Below are positions 1 to 13,981 of a stretch of DNA of 64,000 nucleotides, one piece after another (position 1 is the first letter of the stretch; the number at the start of each line of letters is the position of its first letter). Under the pieces are notes generated by a model. It saw nothing but the letters and a program-made list of their open reading frames with translations. It was not told where the DNA came from and did no database searches. The DNA is from Fistulifera solaris (taxonomy: Eukaryota; Bacillariophyta; Bacillariophyceae; Naviculales; Stauroneidaceae), in NCBI GenBank assembly GCA_030295235.1, contig AP026169.1, forward strand, positions 372,001 through 436,000. Direction: 5' to 3'. A program made the position numbers and the translations under genes.

Positions 1-2681
1 GACGGAAGAAGAAATCTATGCCGATAGTATGAAGCCATCGCAAAACTTTATCTTCCTTAAATCCTATCTGGCCCCGACTTCAAAGGAAGTTGAGAAGATG
101 GATGCGCCTATAGCTGTGTCTCAGTTGTTTGGGTCACCACAAGAAGACGCACGTATTGGTGCTCTCAGGGTTGAGGTACTGGGATGCATCGCTCTGCCAC
201 GGACAAAGCCGGATATAGCGGTGTATATGGTTTGCGGCGATGCAGCTTTCGCCTCTGACGTTCTTTCAGGCTACCGCTCACCTATCTGGCCGTCGCTTTC
301 CAGACGAGCAGCGGTCTTTCCGCTGCACCACGCGTTTGCTCAACTTTATGTTGGAGTTTTTGATGTGCGAGCGAACAAGAATAAAGAGAATGACGTGTTT
401 TGCGGGAGGGTTTCACTTGATATTGCTGCTTTGAGATCAGACACGGAGTACGACGTGACATTCCCTCTTCGTGCGTCTACTTTTGTTTACGATAGAAGAA
501 AGCGAGGAGTAATTCGGTTACGATTTTCGGTTCATTGGTTTAGTGAGAGGGCTGCACTCGTTTCTTATTTCAAGAAACCAAAAAGTCTGACCTCTTGTGC
601 GCCTTTGTATCACGGAAGTCCAACTATTCCCTGCGCAGACCCGAAGACTTTCCGCAATGTTGCTTTCACTGTATACGGCCAAGATCTTCCAGGAAAGTAT
701 TCTCGAAATGCTTTCAAGTCAACAATGCGAGAATACACTCTCTACCAGCAGAACACAACTTTGCTGGCCCAAATGCTAGCTTTGGATGCAATTTTCTATG
801 AGCGACCGCACATCTCTTTATATCTCTTTCTCTCTGGCATGTACTGTATTTCGTCGAATTCTATAAGTCTGGTACCCGCTGTATTTGTTGGGTACATCAT
901 CATTTTGTTCATTGAGAACTACATGCATTACATCGACGGAACAAAATTCAATATGGGATACAGACCCCACACCTTGCAAGAAATTCTAAATGGTTTAATT
1001 GGCCATGCTTCCGGAGCTGGTGGATTTTTCGAACCGGCGCTGGTAGAGAAGAAAACGAAAAGGAAACGTGGGTACGAGTGCGACGCGAAAGACGACAAAG
1101 ACGAGGTTGAAATCGAGCCATTGGATCACCGCGAGTTTCCCTTCTCTGACCGCGATGCATATCCCAAATGGTCTGTTGAAGACGCTCTGGCACCAAGCTC
1201 AAATAAGAAAAATGGTAAGTGCATGAGCGGAAGCTTTGGTTGAATATTCTTTCTTTCATCTCAATCTCACCGCCTCGGATCTACCAACAGGAGGAAACAC
1301 GAGGCTTCACGGACGTCTGTCGGTATATTACACTGCTGCCCCACCAACAGGAGGAGACAAAGCTCGGGGCGAGGACGAGGACGATGCGAGTGAAGATAGC
1401 GAAAACGACGATGAAACTATTGACACAACAGACACCATGTTCAATCTTGATTATGACGTCGACGACGACCTTGACGAATCTGAGCACGAAACTCTGCACA
1501 ACGCTTACCAACACCAAGACAATCTTTTGAATCCAACCGTAACGAAAACTCGGTACAAACTTGGCCCGCCGCAGGACGTAGATAAAAGAGGAGCCAAGGT
1601 ACCCCCACAACTCCAGCTGCAAAAAACTGAACGAAGGATACACGACTATTCCTTCAAAATTGCGGTAGAGCCAATTTTCGCTCCTACAAATATTGAAACC
1701 GGCTTAGACGTCGGTATCACCAAAAACACTACAGTTGAAAGTCGAGAGATGATGATGTTGAACGATCAGAATTCCGCTTTGAAGAAGCGAAAAGCAGTCT
1801 ACGACGAATTCGATAAACTTCTTGGGTTGAAAAGTCGCTCTGCGAATCCATTGAATCGAATCATGTCGTCATTTCTTGGACCGCTAATGCGAATGTGCCG
1901 TATCAGTCTCTATGCATTCCGAATCTCCTACCATACCTTTAGCTGGAGAGATCCATTCTTCTCTTTCTGGTCTTGGTGGCGCTTTGCGCAGTTTGCCTTA
2001 TTTTGGTCGCCTTCCCGTGGCGACAGTTCTTTTCTTGATAGTGCTTGGAGCACTCGGCCCTCAGGTACGTCCGTTTCTTGACAGAAATGTAAGCTCAAAT
2101 ACTCGTAAATGTCCTCTAACTTATCGTGCTATCACAGAATATCTTTGTCAGACGATATCTTGAGAAAAGGCTAAAAGAAAAAAGCTCTCAAGGCCATTGA
2201 GGAAGAGGAAAATTTTTCTTTAATCGAAAGTAAGGACAGTATATCGAGTCGCCATAACGCATCGGTAAACGACATAACCTCGGTCGATGAAATGAGAAAA
2301 AGTGCGTGGTTCGCGACAAGTACAAAGCACAAAAAGAAGCAAAAGAACGAAGCGGAAGCTGAGCTTGTGGACGAGAGACCGCCTTTTCTTCCAAATCATC
2401 ACGCCAACGCTTCAAAGAAGGTCCAGCCGCGTTCGGTCGTTATACCATACAGTCGACTGAAAAAAGATCGTTTTTACGATTGGCCTCCGGATCCTACCGT
2501 CTCCAAAGCTACTCCACTATCCTTTCGCACGGAATCTAAATCAAATACAAAATTGCTGGCTCGTTCCGATAGTAACGATTCGAAGGGACCCCTAATTGAA
2601 GCTTCAACTCCAGATGATGATTTAGTGCCAAAGGACTCCGTCGTCGCCCGCAACCGACTATACAAAGCGAGCTTCCAATGA
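1..2681 (+). CDS. C2-domain / PRT_C-like membrane protein, 5' end outside window
   Basis: The reading frame is open to the left edge, so the ATG at 29 need not be the start. The first exon carries a C2-like beta domain (about residues 45-170) and a hydrophobic pair near 800-930. An intron at 1215-1290 (gtaagt...caacag) leads into a very acidic linker (1370-1500) and then a segment with FSWRDP followed by a long hydrophobic helix and LGALGPQ. That layout resembles the C-terminal region of plant MCTP proteins (Pfam PRT_C), which tether ER to plasma membrane. A second intron is 2065-2137. A basic Ser-rich tail ends at 2681. Between about 1955 and 2185 the similarity moves between frames three times, once in an A6 run; I read this as assembly indels or decay. 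Family assignment is inferred and moderate; any lipid or calcium binding is untested. Confidence 0.6.
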
Positions 2682-2976
2682 ACCTATACCTCTAGCCTCT
2701 ATCTACAACGCACATCAATTGCTTGGTGTCATCAGTCCTTCAAAGTTTTAAACGTCAGCTTGGGTGCACTTAGTAGCAGGTGCGCTCAGTTTAAGCTAGG
2801 AAGGGAATTATGTCCTTGAATTATATGCATAGGACGTGGAACCCGACTCGTGATTTAACCTTCACTCGTGATCTACTCATAGCCATCGTGGCGCAGCGAA
2901 GTCGTCTCTCGATCACCCATCTTTCATCGCAATTCAAATTAACTCTTGCCAATCACCTTTCGCGACATGTCAAATA
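2682..2976. other. intergenic spacer
   Basis: Spacer between two co-directional genes. I see no coding signal or repeat; it must hold the 3' end of the upstream gene and the promoter of the release factor gene. Confidence 0.5.
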
Positions 2977-4429
2977 ATGGTTACCATATCAGTAAGCGCT
3001 AACGGCATCCGAATGGGATACAAAGTGTGCGCTAGGCAGATACCCAAAGTTGTGTCGTCCTCAGTCAACAAACAATGTTGTGTGTCAGCCATTTTTCACC
3101 GGCACTTCAAATACTTCTCCATGATTTCAGCTGCTGTTGAAGGAAGATTACAGAGTATGAAGTCACGGCATGACGAGATTATGGAGGAAATGAAAAGCGC
3201 GGGGCACACTTCTCCTGCCATTGGGAAGGAGTTATCAAAATTGATGCCGGTGGTGAATTTAATGGAAAAATGGGAGGCCCTTGTTGCCGAGGAAGCTTCG
3301 CTCCGTGATTTGCTTGCTGAATTGAAAGAAGATGAAATCGAAATGAAGAGCGAGTGTTTAGAAGAACTGGATCTGATTCATCAAAAACAAGCAATGCTTA
3401 CAGAACTCATGATGGACGCGGCAATCCCTCAGGATGAGGACGAAAGTGACTCGGATGCCATCGTTGAAGTTCGAGCCGGAACCGGCGGTGATGAGGCCTC
3501 TCTTTTCGCCGCGGAGCTCGTTGCGTGCTACATAAATGCGGCGAAATTGTTAAGCTGGAAAGTGGAAGTTTTGAGTGAAAGCAGGACAGATATCGGTGGC
3601 TTGCGAGAAGCGTCACTTTCTATAGTTGCAGGGAATGGACCACCCTATCGCCTAGCTCGAAAAAGCGATGATGAAGTCCCATTAGATGATGGCTCAGAGA
3701 CTTTTTTTACTTCGCTAGGTCCCTACGGTACATTCAAGTTTGAGAGTGGGGTCCATCGTGTTCAGCGCGTCCCGGTAAATGATTCAAGGATTCACACTAG
3801 TGCATGCTCCGTTGCGGTCCTACCATCGTTACCAGATGACAGTAAAGAAACAGATCTTCTACCAATGTCGGAATTAAAAATTGAAACGATGCGAGCGTCT
3901 GGGGCTGGTGGGCAGCATGTAAATGTATGTACAATCTTTGTTGTTGTCGTTGGAATAATTGATTGGCCGAGATGGTTGCCATCTTAATCCAGCAATGATC
4001 GTGATTATTTCTTCTGCCGATACTGATATCCTTTTCTTGCAGACTACAGACAGCGCCGTTCGTATTACTCATTTACCCACCAAAATTACGGCGTCTATCC
4101 AAGACGAGCGCAGTCAGCATAAAAATAAGGAAAAGGCACTTCGCCTCGTTGCTGCTCGTGTCCGTGACTTTCGAAAGTCGACAGAGGAAAAGGCTCGAGG
4201 AGAGACTCGTAGTAGCTTAATGGGTGGCGGAGATCGAAGCGAGCGTATTCGTACGTACAATTTCCCCCAAGACCGAGTGACAGACCACAGATCAAAGGAA
4301 TCTCACTTTGGAATCAATGCTTTACTCAATACTGAAGCCAACATTGTCTTGGCATTTCTTCCCTTACTTCATAAACTTCACAGAGAAGAGAAAATTGAAC
4401 GATTAGGGGAGACTAATACTAGCGCTTAA
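2977..4429 (+). CDS. Organellar peptide chain release factor 1
   Basis: Class I release factor that hydrolyses peptidyl-tRNA at stop codons in an organelle ribosome. The exons are 2977-3924 and 4043-4429, joined by a 118-nt intron (gtatgt...ttgcag) that splits the gene directly after GGQHVN; the joined frame gives 444 residues. The catalytic GGQ motif lies near residue 310 in the context [11 protein letters not shown], preceded by the domain signature [17 protein letters not shown]. An N-terminal extension of about 50 residues, rich in basic and hydroxylated residues before the helical domain, suggests import into mitochondrion or plastid; no ASAF-type motif is visible, so mitochondrion is the better guess. 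The C-terminus has the family ending FGINALLN. The family call is secure, the compartment is not. Confidence 0.93.
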
Positions 4430-4578
4430 TAACATCGCAAACACACCAGGTACTTTTCGCAAGGTGAACAAAATAGACTCGAGAATAAAGAAGAATGAAC
4501 GACCCCAAAAAACGTCAGGTGTCGACGATTCCCGTCTCGATAGAATATATGCCATAAACATTAGGTTATCTAGTTAAG

Positions 4579-6867
<2,289 letters not shown>

Positions 6868-7289
6868 TTTCTTTTGATAAATATTGATGCTTGATTATCT
6901 TTGCTAATTGATGCTTCTGTTATTGTTGTTGTCTTGCTTTTGCACCTCGTTTCGGACTTCAAGGATGCTTTTTCTGCGAAAGGATGAATGGAGGAAGATC
7001 GAGTGCCGAGTATGCTGAGAGCTGAGACCCGTTTGTGCATAGTACCTGCTACCAGGTACCGGTACCGTACCGGTACTGCGCGCAGGTACCGTATCTGGTA
7101 CCGGTAGGATAATTTCGCCGCGAGCCATATAAAGTACCGTCTGTCATGCACCCCTTTGGAAGTTACCGCTTTACTACAACCAAAGTCACCCCCTCGTCGC
7201 TGGACATTCAACGAAGAGATGTTACATCGTTGTGTGCTACCGAAATTGTCTCGATCGCTGCTATATAACAAGGAATACAAACAATCAAG
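6868..7289. promoter_or_regulatory. Divergent promoter region DHX15 / RPS18
   Basis: The 422-bp space between the starts of two oppositely transcribed housekeeping genes must hold both promoters. It contains the palindrome cluster listed separately and a 'tatataac' stretch at 7262-7269 about 25 bases before the RPS18 start codon. No other motif is claimed. Confidence 0.55.
7041..7108. repeat. GGTACC/GTACCGGTAC palindrome cluster
   Basis: Dense overlapping palindromes: GGTACCGGTACC near 7055, GTACCGGTAC near 7067, then a GCGCGC centre at 7078-7083 flanked by an imperfect inverted repeat (TACCGGTACT / AGGTACCGTA), and another GGTACCGGTA near 7098. It lies in the divergent promoter of DHX15 and RPS18. 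It could form a cruciform or be an array of sites for a dimeric factor; function is unknown. Confidence 0.75.
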
Positions 7290-7957
7290 ATGTGAGTCAA
7301 CTTAACATTAAGATGAAGAGGATTTTTACTAGCGACGAAACAGCCGACTACTAGTATACAGCTGACGTTCTTTAGGAACGTTTGGAGGATACCGCCGACC
7401 TATGTCCTTCAATGCCATGGCGTGTTGTTCGTTTATTTTTTCGTAGTTGAGGGGATTGAAAGCTGTTAATATTCAAAACGACGTATCTCATTTTATTTAA
7501 CTCTTTTTTTCGTAACAACAGGTCGACTTCGTTGATGCAAGGACCGGAGTTCCAGCACATTTTGCGTATTCTAAACACAAACGTGGAAGGAAAGCGCAAT
7601 GTTGTGTTTGGTTTGACCAAGATTCCCGGTATTGGGCGCCGTTTCTCCGATTTGATCTGCAAAAAGGCTGAAGTGGATGTCAACAAACGTGCTGGTGAAC
7701 TGACCGCCGATGAAATTGAAAAAGTCGTTGCCGTTATTTCGAATCCTCGTCAATTCAAGATCCCTCTCTGGTTCTTGAATCGGCAAAAGGATTTCAAGAC
7801 AGGAAAATACTCGCAAGTTTTCGCTCAAAACATTGCCGCCAAATTGCGTGATGATATCGAACGCTTGAAGAAAATCCGTGCCCACCGCGGTTTGCGTCAC
7901 TGGTGGAACGTTCGTGTTCGTGGACAGCACACTTGCTCCACAGGACGTCGTAAATAA
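7290..7957 (+). CDS. RPS18: 40S ribosomal protein S18 (uS13)
   Basis: Cytosolic small-subunit protein of the head, contacting the 60S subunit and P-site tRNA. The large exon 7522-7957 encodes the full family: [29 protein letters not shown] and the basic end [14 protein letters not shown]. The start lies in a tiny first exon. 'AT' at 7290-7291 is followed by gtgagt at 7292, and the acceptor aacag ends at 7521, so the ATG codon is completed only after splicing (AT|G), giving [11 protein letters not shown] and about 145 residues. Animal and plant orthologues start MSLVIPEKFQHIL, which supports this start. The 230-nt intron is the longest of the simple introns here. No frame disturbance was seen. 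Confidence 0.96.
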
Positions 7958-8224
7958 ATATAAAAACTTGTTGACCCATAGTCTAGCGCTACATTCATGC
8001 CTTAGTTATTTTAATCCTTGCCACAGTATAACATAGTAATAAAGTTTCCTGAGACATAAACCACCGTGATCCGTGATGGACTAAGCCTCCGTGATTGCCA
8101 ATCAACTGGCTTATGAGTTATGAAACACTTTGATTTAGTTAAAGATTAGTTTATTCGCGTCAAATGTTGTAAACTACAATTTCGCACAACAGACACCGTG
8201 AAACTAGCTTCTCCCGGCTGCAAT

Positions 8225-8620
8225 TTATTTCTTTTTCTTCGACCGAGCACCGGAACCCTTTTTTGGCGGCCCTTTCCTTGTCGTCTCCGTTGCACTAGCT
8301 TCGCCTGTTGCCGTTCTTCTAATTCCGTCATGAATCCTGGTATTGCCTGTAAAATTTGTTATGTGATGCGTGAGAAACCGACAAATCTTATCATCGCTCC
8401 GCCTATGATTGTGCTACAAGTAACTTACTTGTCGCGCGGACTTGGCGATCGGATCTGTATAATATTGATTCAAATATACACCTGTCAATTGTTTCTTGGC
8501 GAATTGATAGCCTGTGCGTTCCTGTAGTTGAGGAACATGGCCCAAAACGTCACGCTTGACTTGCGCAATACCCTTGCGAATTGCCGGTGAGAATGAAATC
8601 GATTTGCTCAGGCTACTCAT
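8225..8620 (-). CDS. Mitochondrial small ribosomal subunit protein mS33
   Basis: Homologue of MRPS33 / yeast Rsm27, a small protein of the mitoribosome head. Exon 1 (8620-8429) begins MSSLSKS, close to the human start MSSLSEY, and carries TGVYLNQYYTDPI. The intron 8347-8428 is 82 nt. Exon 2 encodes IPGFMTELEERQ and the lysine-rich end GPPKKGSGARSKKKK, the family hallmark. To reach this end the frame must shift by one base at the GGG run near 8270; otherwise the protein runs on into unrelated sequence, so I infer an assembly indel. The frame is also open upstream of 8620 to about 8755, so a longer N-terminus cannot be excluded. Confidence 0.82.
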
Positions 8621-9459
8621 CCCGTCAAATTTTCTTCTTTTCAATAAACTCGGGTAGGAGGAACTTAGACGACTGGTTTCAATAAACGGCGTTGAAAATG
8701 GTTTTGAGTTGCTGGCTTTGCTGCTCGAAGGTGCGGGAAATTGTGCAACTTTCACGTCGGCCCCCGTAGCTTCTAAAAGTTACCTAGCTGTCTTACCAGT
8801 TCTTATCTCGCCTAATATAAAACCTCCATCTACTATGGACTTACGGAACTAAGGAAAGAACTCCAGAAGAGGAATTCGGCTGGAATTTGGAACCCAGTTT
8901 CTTTAAGTTCAACTCCTACTAAAGAAAGAATGAAGAAAGGTTAGTACCTAGTACCTGGTTCTGTGTCGTATCGGGTAGAAGACTTCAATGACTGTCTACC
9001 AATAAGATAAAAACCAATTTCAAAGCAGCCAATCAAAATGGTTACCAAAGTTCAATTGGTGGCAGATGCCAACTATCTTCACTATTGTGCGCTGTCACCT
9101 CTCGAACGATATTCTGGCTGATAACACCCATACGTCACTACCTCGGTACTACTATACTATAGAAATTTTTGGTCCTTTTCTGCCTTTCGATTTCCCCAAG
9201 TTCTGACGACTTCGTGCTACTTTTTATTCCACTAAACGTTGCTCCTCCGCAATGACATTTTCGGCTGAAGGTTAGCGAGCAACCAGCCAATCATCGCCTG
9301 CAAGTGTGCAAGGGATGTTCGAAGTCGAAGCCAGATGGGCTGTACCAAGCGGCGTACGAGTCTACGCCCACAAATCCGAGCAATCGCAGATGGGCCGTTT
9401 CGATTGTATTTTGAGACCCCCCTCACCCTGTTTTTTCAATCATTCGAACATAAGTTACG
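8621..9459. other. intergenic, divergent mS33 / HSF
   Basis: About 840 bp. The part to 8755 is open in frame with mS33 and may be its 5' leader or an upstream exon. I see no further gene, repeat or RNA. Confidence 0.45.
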
Positions 9460-10398
9460 ATGAAAGGATACAAAGATCAAGCTAACGATACGATCACCGA
9501 GGGTCGTAGTCGTGCCAACACATGGTTTGTGAATCGGCTCTTCGACATGCTTGAAAACACTGACGCCGACGGCATCTCCGATATTATTTCGTGGCAACCC
9601 CACGGTCGTTGCTTCATCATGCGAGATCAATCCAAATTGCAAGAGATACTTCCCAACTTTTTTAAGCAAACGAAGACTTCTTCATTCCTTCGCCAGCTCA
9701 ACATATACGGCTTTTGTCGGATTGCTCGAGGCCGAGATCGCGGTGGATATTATCACGAACTGTTTTTGCAAAACAGACGCCATCTGGCACAAAAGATCAC
9801 TCCCATCAAAATGAAAGGAACCGGCGTGCGTACGAAAGGACCACAAGAGCCCAACTTTTGGGAAATGGAGTGGGTCAACATGCCGAATAAAGCGGATGAA
9901 GTACTCCCTTCGAAGGCCATGACACGATCGATGTCAATAGTGTCACATGACACGAAAGAGGTAGAAGACGCAACCACGAGCACCGAAGAAGAGAGGGAAT
10001 CGTCTGAACAGGAGTGCACTACAGTGGCTCCTACTGTCGTCAAGATCAAGAAGTTTCATGAGGTGGCGTCACCTCTTTCAGCACCCCAAGCAATTGCAGA
10101 TGATATGGAAGACTTATTTGAAATGGTCGGATCGAAGCCCTTTCTTCATGAATTTGTGTTAAATGGGAATGGGGTGTTTTTACTGGATCACGGTTTAGAT
10201 TCTGTGCTCGATCGTGATATCACAGCTTCGGATCCTTCGACAAGTCAAGAAGTAGATCATGACGACAACGCTTTCATTGTTGCTGCTCCTGAACTTAACG
10301 ACAACGACTTGGAGCTTGTTATGCATGACTTTCAAGATGAGTCGGTGGGACTCGGATTCGACGCTTTTCTTCAGTCCTACGATGAAGAAAGGTATTGA
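9460..10398 (+). CDS. Heat shock factor-type transcription factor (first of three)
   Basis: Single-exon protein of 312 residues with an HSF DNA-binding domain at about residues 14-120: WFVNRLFDML, then ISWQPHGRCFIM, FFKQTKTSSFLRQLNIYGF (recognition helix) and RDRGGYYHELFLQNR. It would bind heat-shock elements in the nucleus. After the domain comes the basic TPIKMKGTGVRTK and QEPNFWEMEW, a block shared in modified form by the two other HSFs here. The C-terminal half is acidic and disordered, compatible with an activation region; no clear HR-A/B coiled coil is visible. Diatoms have greatly expanded HSF families and most members have no known target, so a role in heat stress should not be assumed. 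Confidence 0.93.
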   Translation: MKGYKDQANDTITEGRSRANTWFVNRLFDMLENTDADGISDIISWQPHGRCFIMRDQSKLQEILPNFFKQTKTSSFLRQLNIYGFCRIARGRDRGGYYHELFLQNRRHLAQKITPIKMKGTGVRTKGPQEPNFWEMEWVNMPNKADEVLPSKAMTRSMSIVSHDTKEVEDATTSTEEERESSEQECTTVAPTVVKIKKFHEVASPLSAPQAIADDMEDLFEMVGSKPFLHEFVLNGNGVFLLDHGLDSVLDRDITASDPSTSQEVDHDDNAFIVAAPELNDNDLELVMHDFQDESVGLGFDAFLQSYDEERY

Positions 10399-11162
10399 AA
10401 CTGTACATAAAATTTTGAAAACACTATATCAAGGTCGAGCGACCGAACAAGCCCGCAAAGCAACCAACTGTTATTCGACTGACCTGCTGATAGCACAAAA
10501 TGTTTAATTATCAGCCGCTATTAATCCACAATATACTAGTTGAATCCTATATTTGAGCATGATAGTCTTGAAGACCACGTAGTCACTTTCAATTGAAGGT
10601 GTCAGAAATTCGTAAAGCAAGTGTGGTTATAGCCTGCGCAGCACATAGATCAGTAAATTAGCTCATGCAATGTATTAAGATCTCTTAAAAGGTGCAGACA
10701 GGAATACTACGCTTTACCTGATTCGGAGTATTTTTGCTATCGGGATGGCGGGACTTACTGAAAAGACAAAGCTAACCAGATTCATTCACTCGCCATACTA
10801 TCAATAAAACTGATCAAGTGAAGTACTTATCGTATCAGTTAAATTAATTAATATAATTGCTAGGTTCTCGTGCAAGAGCATTACGAGGAGATTGTTGGAC
10901 TTGTTTGCAATGAAAAGTTTAGCACGATAGATTTAGTCGTCCGGCGCCCAACTGTCACTGCGAGTGGCGCACTTGACGTCATCGGGCTCTGGATACATTG
11001 AAGTTGAACGTCACACAAATTTACGCTCACCTCTTTCCGTGTTCCGGGTTGTCCACCGATGAGATTGATTGTTTGAGCCATAAACGATCGTTCGAACATC
11101 CTTTTTCTTCACAGGCTGCTCGTAAATAAGAAGGAATTGTAGCCATTCTTCTTCGTTCAAAA
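10399..11162. other. intergenic between HSF and UROD
   Basis: 764 bp, AT-rich in the middle. No gene, tRNA or clear repeat recognised. Confidence 0.45.
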
Positions 11163-12521
11163 ATGAGATTTCTCTTGCTCACCACAGTTTCGTTGGCGTA
11201 CGCATTCACTCGCCCATCACTGCCGATCCGACCCGCTTCGGTACGATCCCCCCTTGTTTGCGGTCAGCCCCGAAGAAGATCTTGAAATGACAATTAAAAT
11301 CATCATGGGTAGCCTCGAGAAACAGAATAATAATGACATCGAGACTCCGGTGACAGCTCCAGTTGTGACGAAGACGTACAAACAACCAGCCATTGAGGAT
11401 CGTCCGCGAAATGACTTGATGATGCGTGCCGCGATGGGCGAAGTCACCGAAAAGACTCCCTTGTGGTTGTTCCGTCAAGCAGGCCGTCATTTACCGGAGT
11501 ATCGTGAATACAAAGACAAGACGGGAAAGAACTTTCTCGAGTTGCTGTCAGATCCTTTGTGCGTCGCCGAGTGTACCCTGCAGCCGATCAGACGTTACCC
11601 AGTGGATGCTGCCATTTTGTTTTCCGATATTCTGGTGATTGCGGAAGCGCTGGGAATTGAAGTGACGATGCCGGGTGGAGTGGGCATTCAGGTACCTCAT
11701 CCCTTGAAGGACGCCAGGGAAGTCGACACTCGTCTTCCTGGTGTATCGGAAATTTCACCAGCATTCATTGAAGATAAACTAGGTCACGTCGTGGAAGCAG
11801 TCCGCGAAATTCGCCGACAAATGAAAAAGAAGATATTTCCATTCCGTTGATTGGCTTTTCAGCGGCTCCCTGGACGTTGTTGTTTTACATGGTAGGAGGC
11901 TCATCCAAGAAGAACACCGCGAGTGGCGTGCAGTGGCTGGAACAAAACACGGATGCGTCAAAAAAGTTACTACAGTTGCTGACCAAAGTCGTCATTGAGT
12001 ACATGTCGGCCCAAGTGGAAGCGGGATGTCACATGTTGCAAATATTTGAAGCCATGGGCATGATGATCGACGACGCAAACTTTGAAAAATTTGCTTTGCC
12101 CTGTTTGGAAGAGATGGGCCGAACACTCAAGCAACGTTTCCCCGACACACCCCTCATGGTATTCTGTCGAGGAAAGTGCTCTGCGAACGACAAAGTCGCT
12201 GCATTGGGGTATTTTGATGTAATAACGATTGACGGATCGGTGGATCGCAAGTCCGTTCGATCGTTTGTCGGAGACAAAGTCACTCTACAAGGAAACTACG
12301 ATCCGCGTGAGCTGATTCCAAACGCAGAAAACACGAAAACGCCCGAAACGGTACGGGAAACGGTTAGAGAAATGCTGGAAGCGTTGGGACCTAACAGACT
12401 GATTGCTAATCTTGGAGAGGGTCTGGGTGGAAACGAGAGTCCCGAACTTGTACAGGCGTTTGTGGACGCCATACACGAAGAAAGCGCGCTGATGATGGAA
12501 AAGAAAAACTATTTCTTCTAG
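11163..12521 (+). CDS. Plastid uroporphyrinogen III decarboxylase
   Basis: Converts uroporphyrinogen III to coproporphyrinogen III in haem and chlorophyll synthesis. The ATG at 11163 gives a signal peptide [19 protein letters not shown] with the diatom cleavage site A-F, followed by a basic/hydroxylated transit stretch, so the protein is predicted to be imported into the complex plastid. Family motifs: [15 protein letters not shown] (substrate-binding Arg), [11 protein letters not shown] (Asp) and [16 protein letters not shown]. Near the end: [24 protein letters not shown]. About 450 residues. Two one-base frame changes occur, in a C6 run at 11248-11253 and in the A-rich stretch near 11822. 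Both reading segments match the family on either side, so these are probably sequence errors, though a decayed extra copy is possible. Confidence 0.92.
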
Positions 12522-12572
12522 AATCTCCAGTTTCGCTACACCTAGTCTCTCCATGACGCTTTAACATCGTAG

Positions 12573-13981
12573 TTAGTCATTAGCGATATTGTCGTTGGTG
12601 TTAACGTTCTCGTCGTTATCACGATTGATCTCTTCACGCACAACCGTCTCAATATGTTTGTTCTCGTAGAGCCACGTGCCAAATGCAAATACACTGTGAA
12701 AAAAGGACCCCCAAAGACCAAAATAAGCATTGCTCAACCCATTGATAACCCCATCCACACCACTGTACTCCAGAATCGCCCAAAACTTGGCACCCATCGA
12801 GACGAGAATGATGATACCTTCGATTTGTCGCCATCCAAATTCGAAACGAAACATACTTTGCTCGCGTCGAAAACGACAGGGAAAGTGCCATAGGATCAAG
12901 TACACTTCGTTGAGAGCAACGGTCAAGCAGCAAAGTGCCACTTCAGACCAAATTACGGAAAGAATGAGAATCCAGTCCTCATCCGTCAAGGTCAAACGCT
13001 CTCCACGAAACCGTAATCTCACGAGTTCCCTGTTGTAGTAAATGTCGGTAGCAGCACCCGCAAAAATGCTAGAGCAAATGCCAGTCCAGATCCAATTATA
13101 AGTCGTTTCACGATGGAATTGGTTTATCATTGTTTCTGTGGTGACCAGTCCTGCCGAATCACGCCACACTCCATAATTCAAAACCATAGCCGCAAAGCCG
13201 ATCCATGACGTGAAGTAGACGTTGGGTTGATATTCGCCCACCGAAAGAACACTGGTGGATACATGCAAAGCGGCTATCCAAACAATTAGCAAGAAAAGAA
13301 TCCAGTTCCGTTCCGCCAGACTCCCATCTCGAAATACCGCGATCCATAACGTGGGAAAAATCACCGTGTCAAAGTGCACGAGCAATGTGCCGAAACTCAA
13401 CGCCACAGCCCCCGCTGAAAGGTAAATAGCTGCCCACAGCTTCCATCGGAAAACAAGACCGGTAGCTGTACTGTAATACTTGTCGGGTTCGATTCCGGAT
13501 TCGGTGGCAGAAGAGGATGGGTCCAGTTGTTCAATCTCGTTACGATAAAATCTGAGAAAAGAAGACAAATGAGCGATCCGGGAGATAGGGCGGAAGCTAG
13601 CTAAGGCACGTTGACTCACTGAAAAACCGAGACTAGCATGACCGCGCCGGTCGTCATGGCAAAAAGGTAACCCATGAGACGCGGAGATGCTCGAATGTCA
13701 TCGGAGGAGAGTCGACGCGTACTTTCGCCTGGTGTAGATGCCACACTACGATCGAAATTGAATTCATCTTTGAGTTCTGCGGATGCAGCTTCTCGTAGCA
13801 AGGATGAAGGAAAAGTGACAACAGAGCGTTTTCGAGATGATTTTCTCCTTGCTGTCGACAAGGACGGCCGCGTCGTTCTTGCCGAAAGTTCCTCGGACTG
13901 ATCGAGAACTGCAGATCTTCGGCTAGTCGACGCCGTTGGCGTTCGAGCGGCGGCTTTATTTAGAACTATCTTTGTAGGCAT
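12573..13981 (-). CDS. Polytopic membrane protein of unknown family
   Basis: Two exons, 13981-13620 and 13551-12573, with a 68-nt intron (gtgagt...ctcag); the joined frame is exact and gives 446 residues. The first about 95 residues are a basic, Ser/Arg-rich cytosolic tail with possible phospho-sites. There follow about eight hydrophobic helices (for example MGYLFAMTTGAVMLVSVF, LWAAIYLSAGAVALSFGTLL, WILFLLIVWIAALHVSTSVL), with a conserved-looking HRETTYNWIW loop and a short acidic Asn-rich C-terminus. I do not recognise the family. The spread of Trp and charged residues inside helices suggests a transporter or sensor rather than an enzyme, but that is a guess. It is convergent with UROD, with 51 bp between the stop codons. 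Confidence 0.85.

Noticed and set aside
11240-11830. Programmed ribosomal frameshifting in UROD
   Set aside because: The two shifts are at different run types, there is no slippery heptamer plus pseudoknot context, and similar shifts occur in many unrelated genes of the window.
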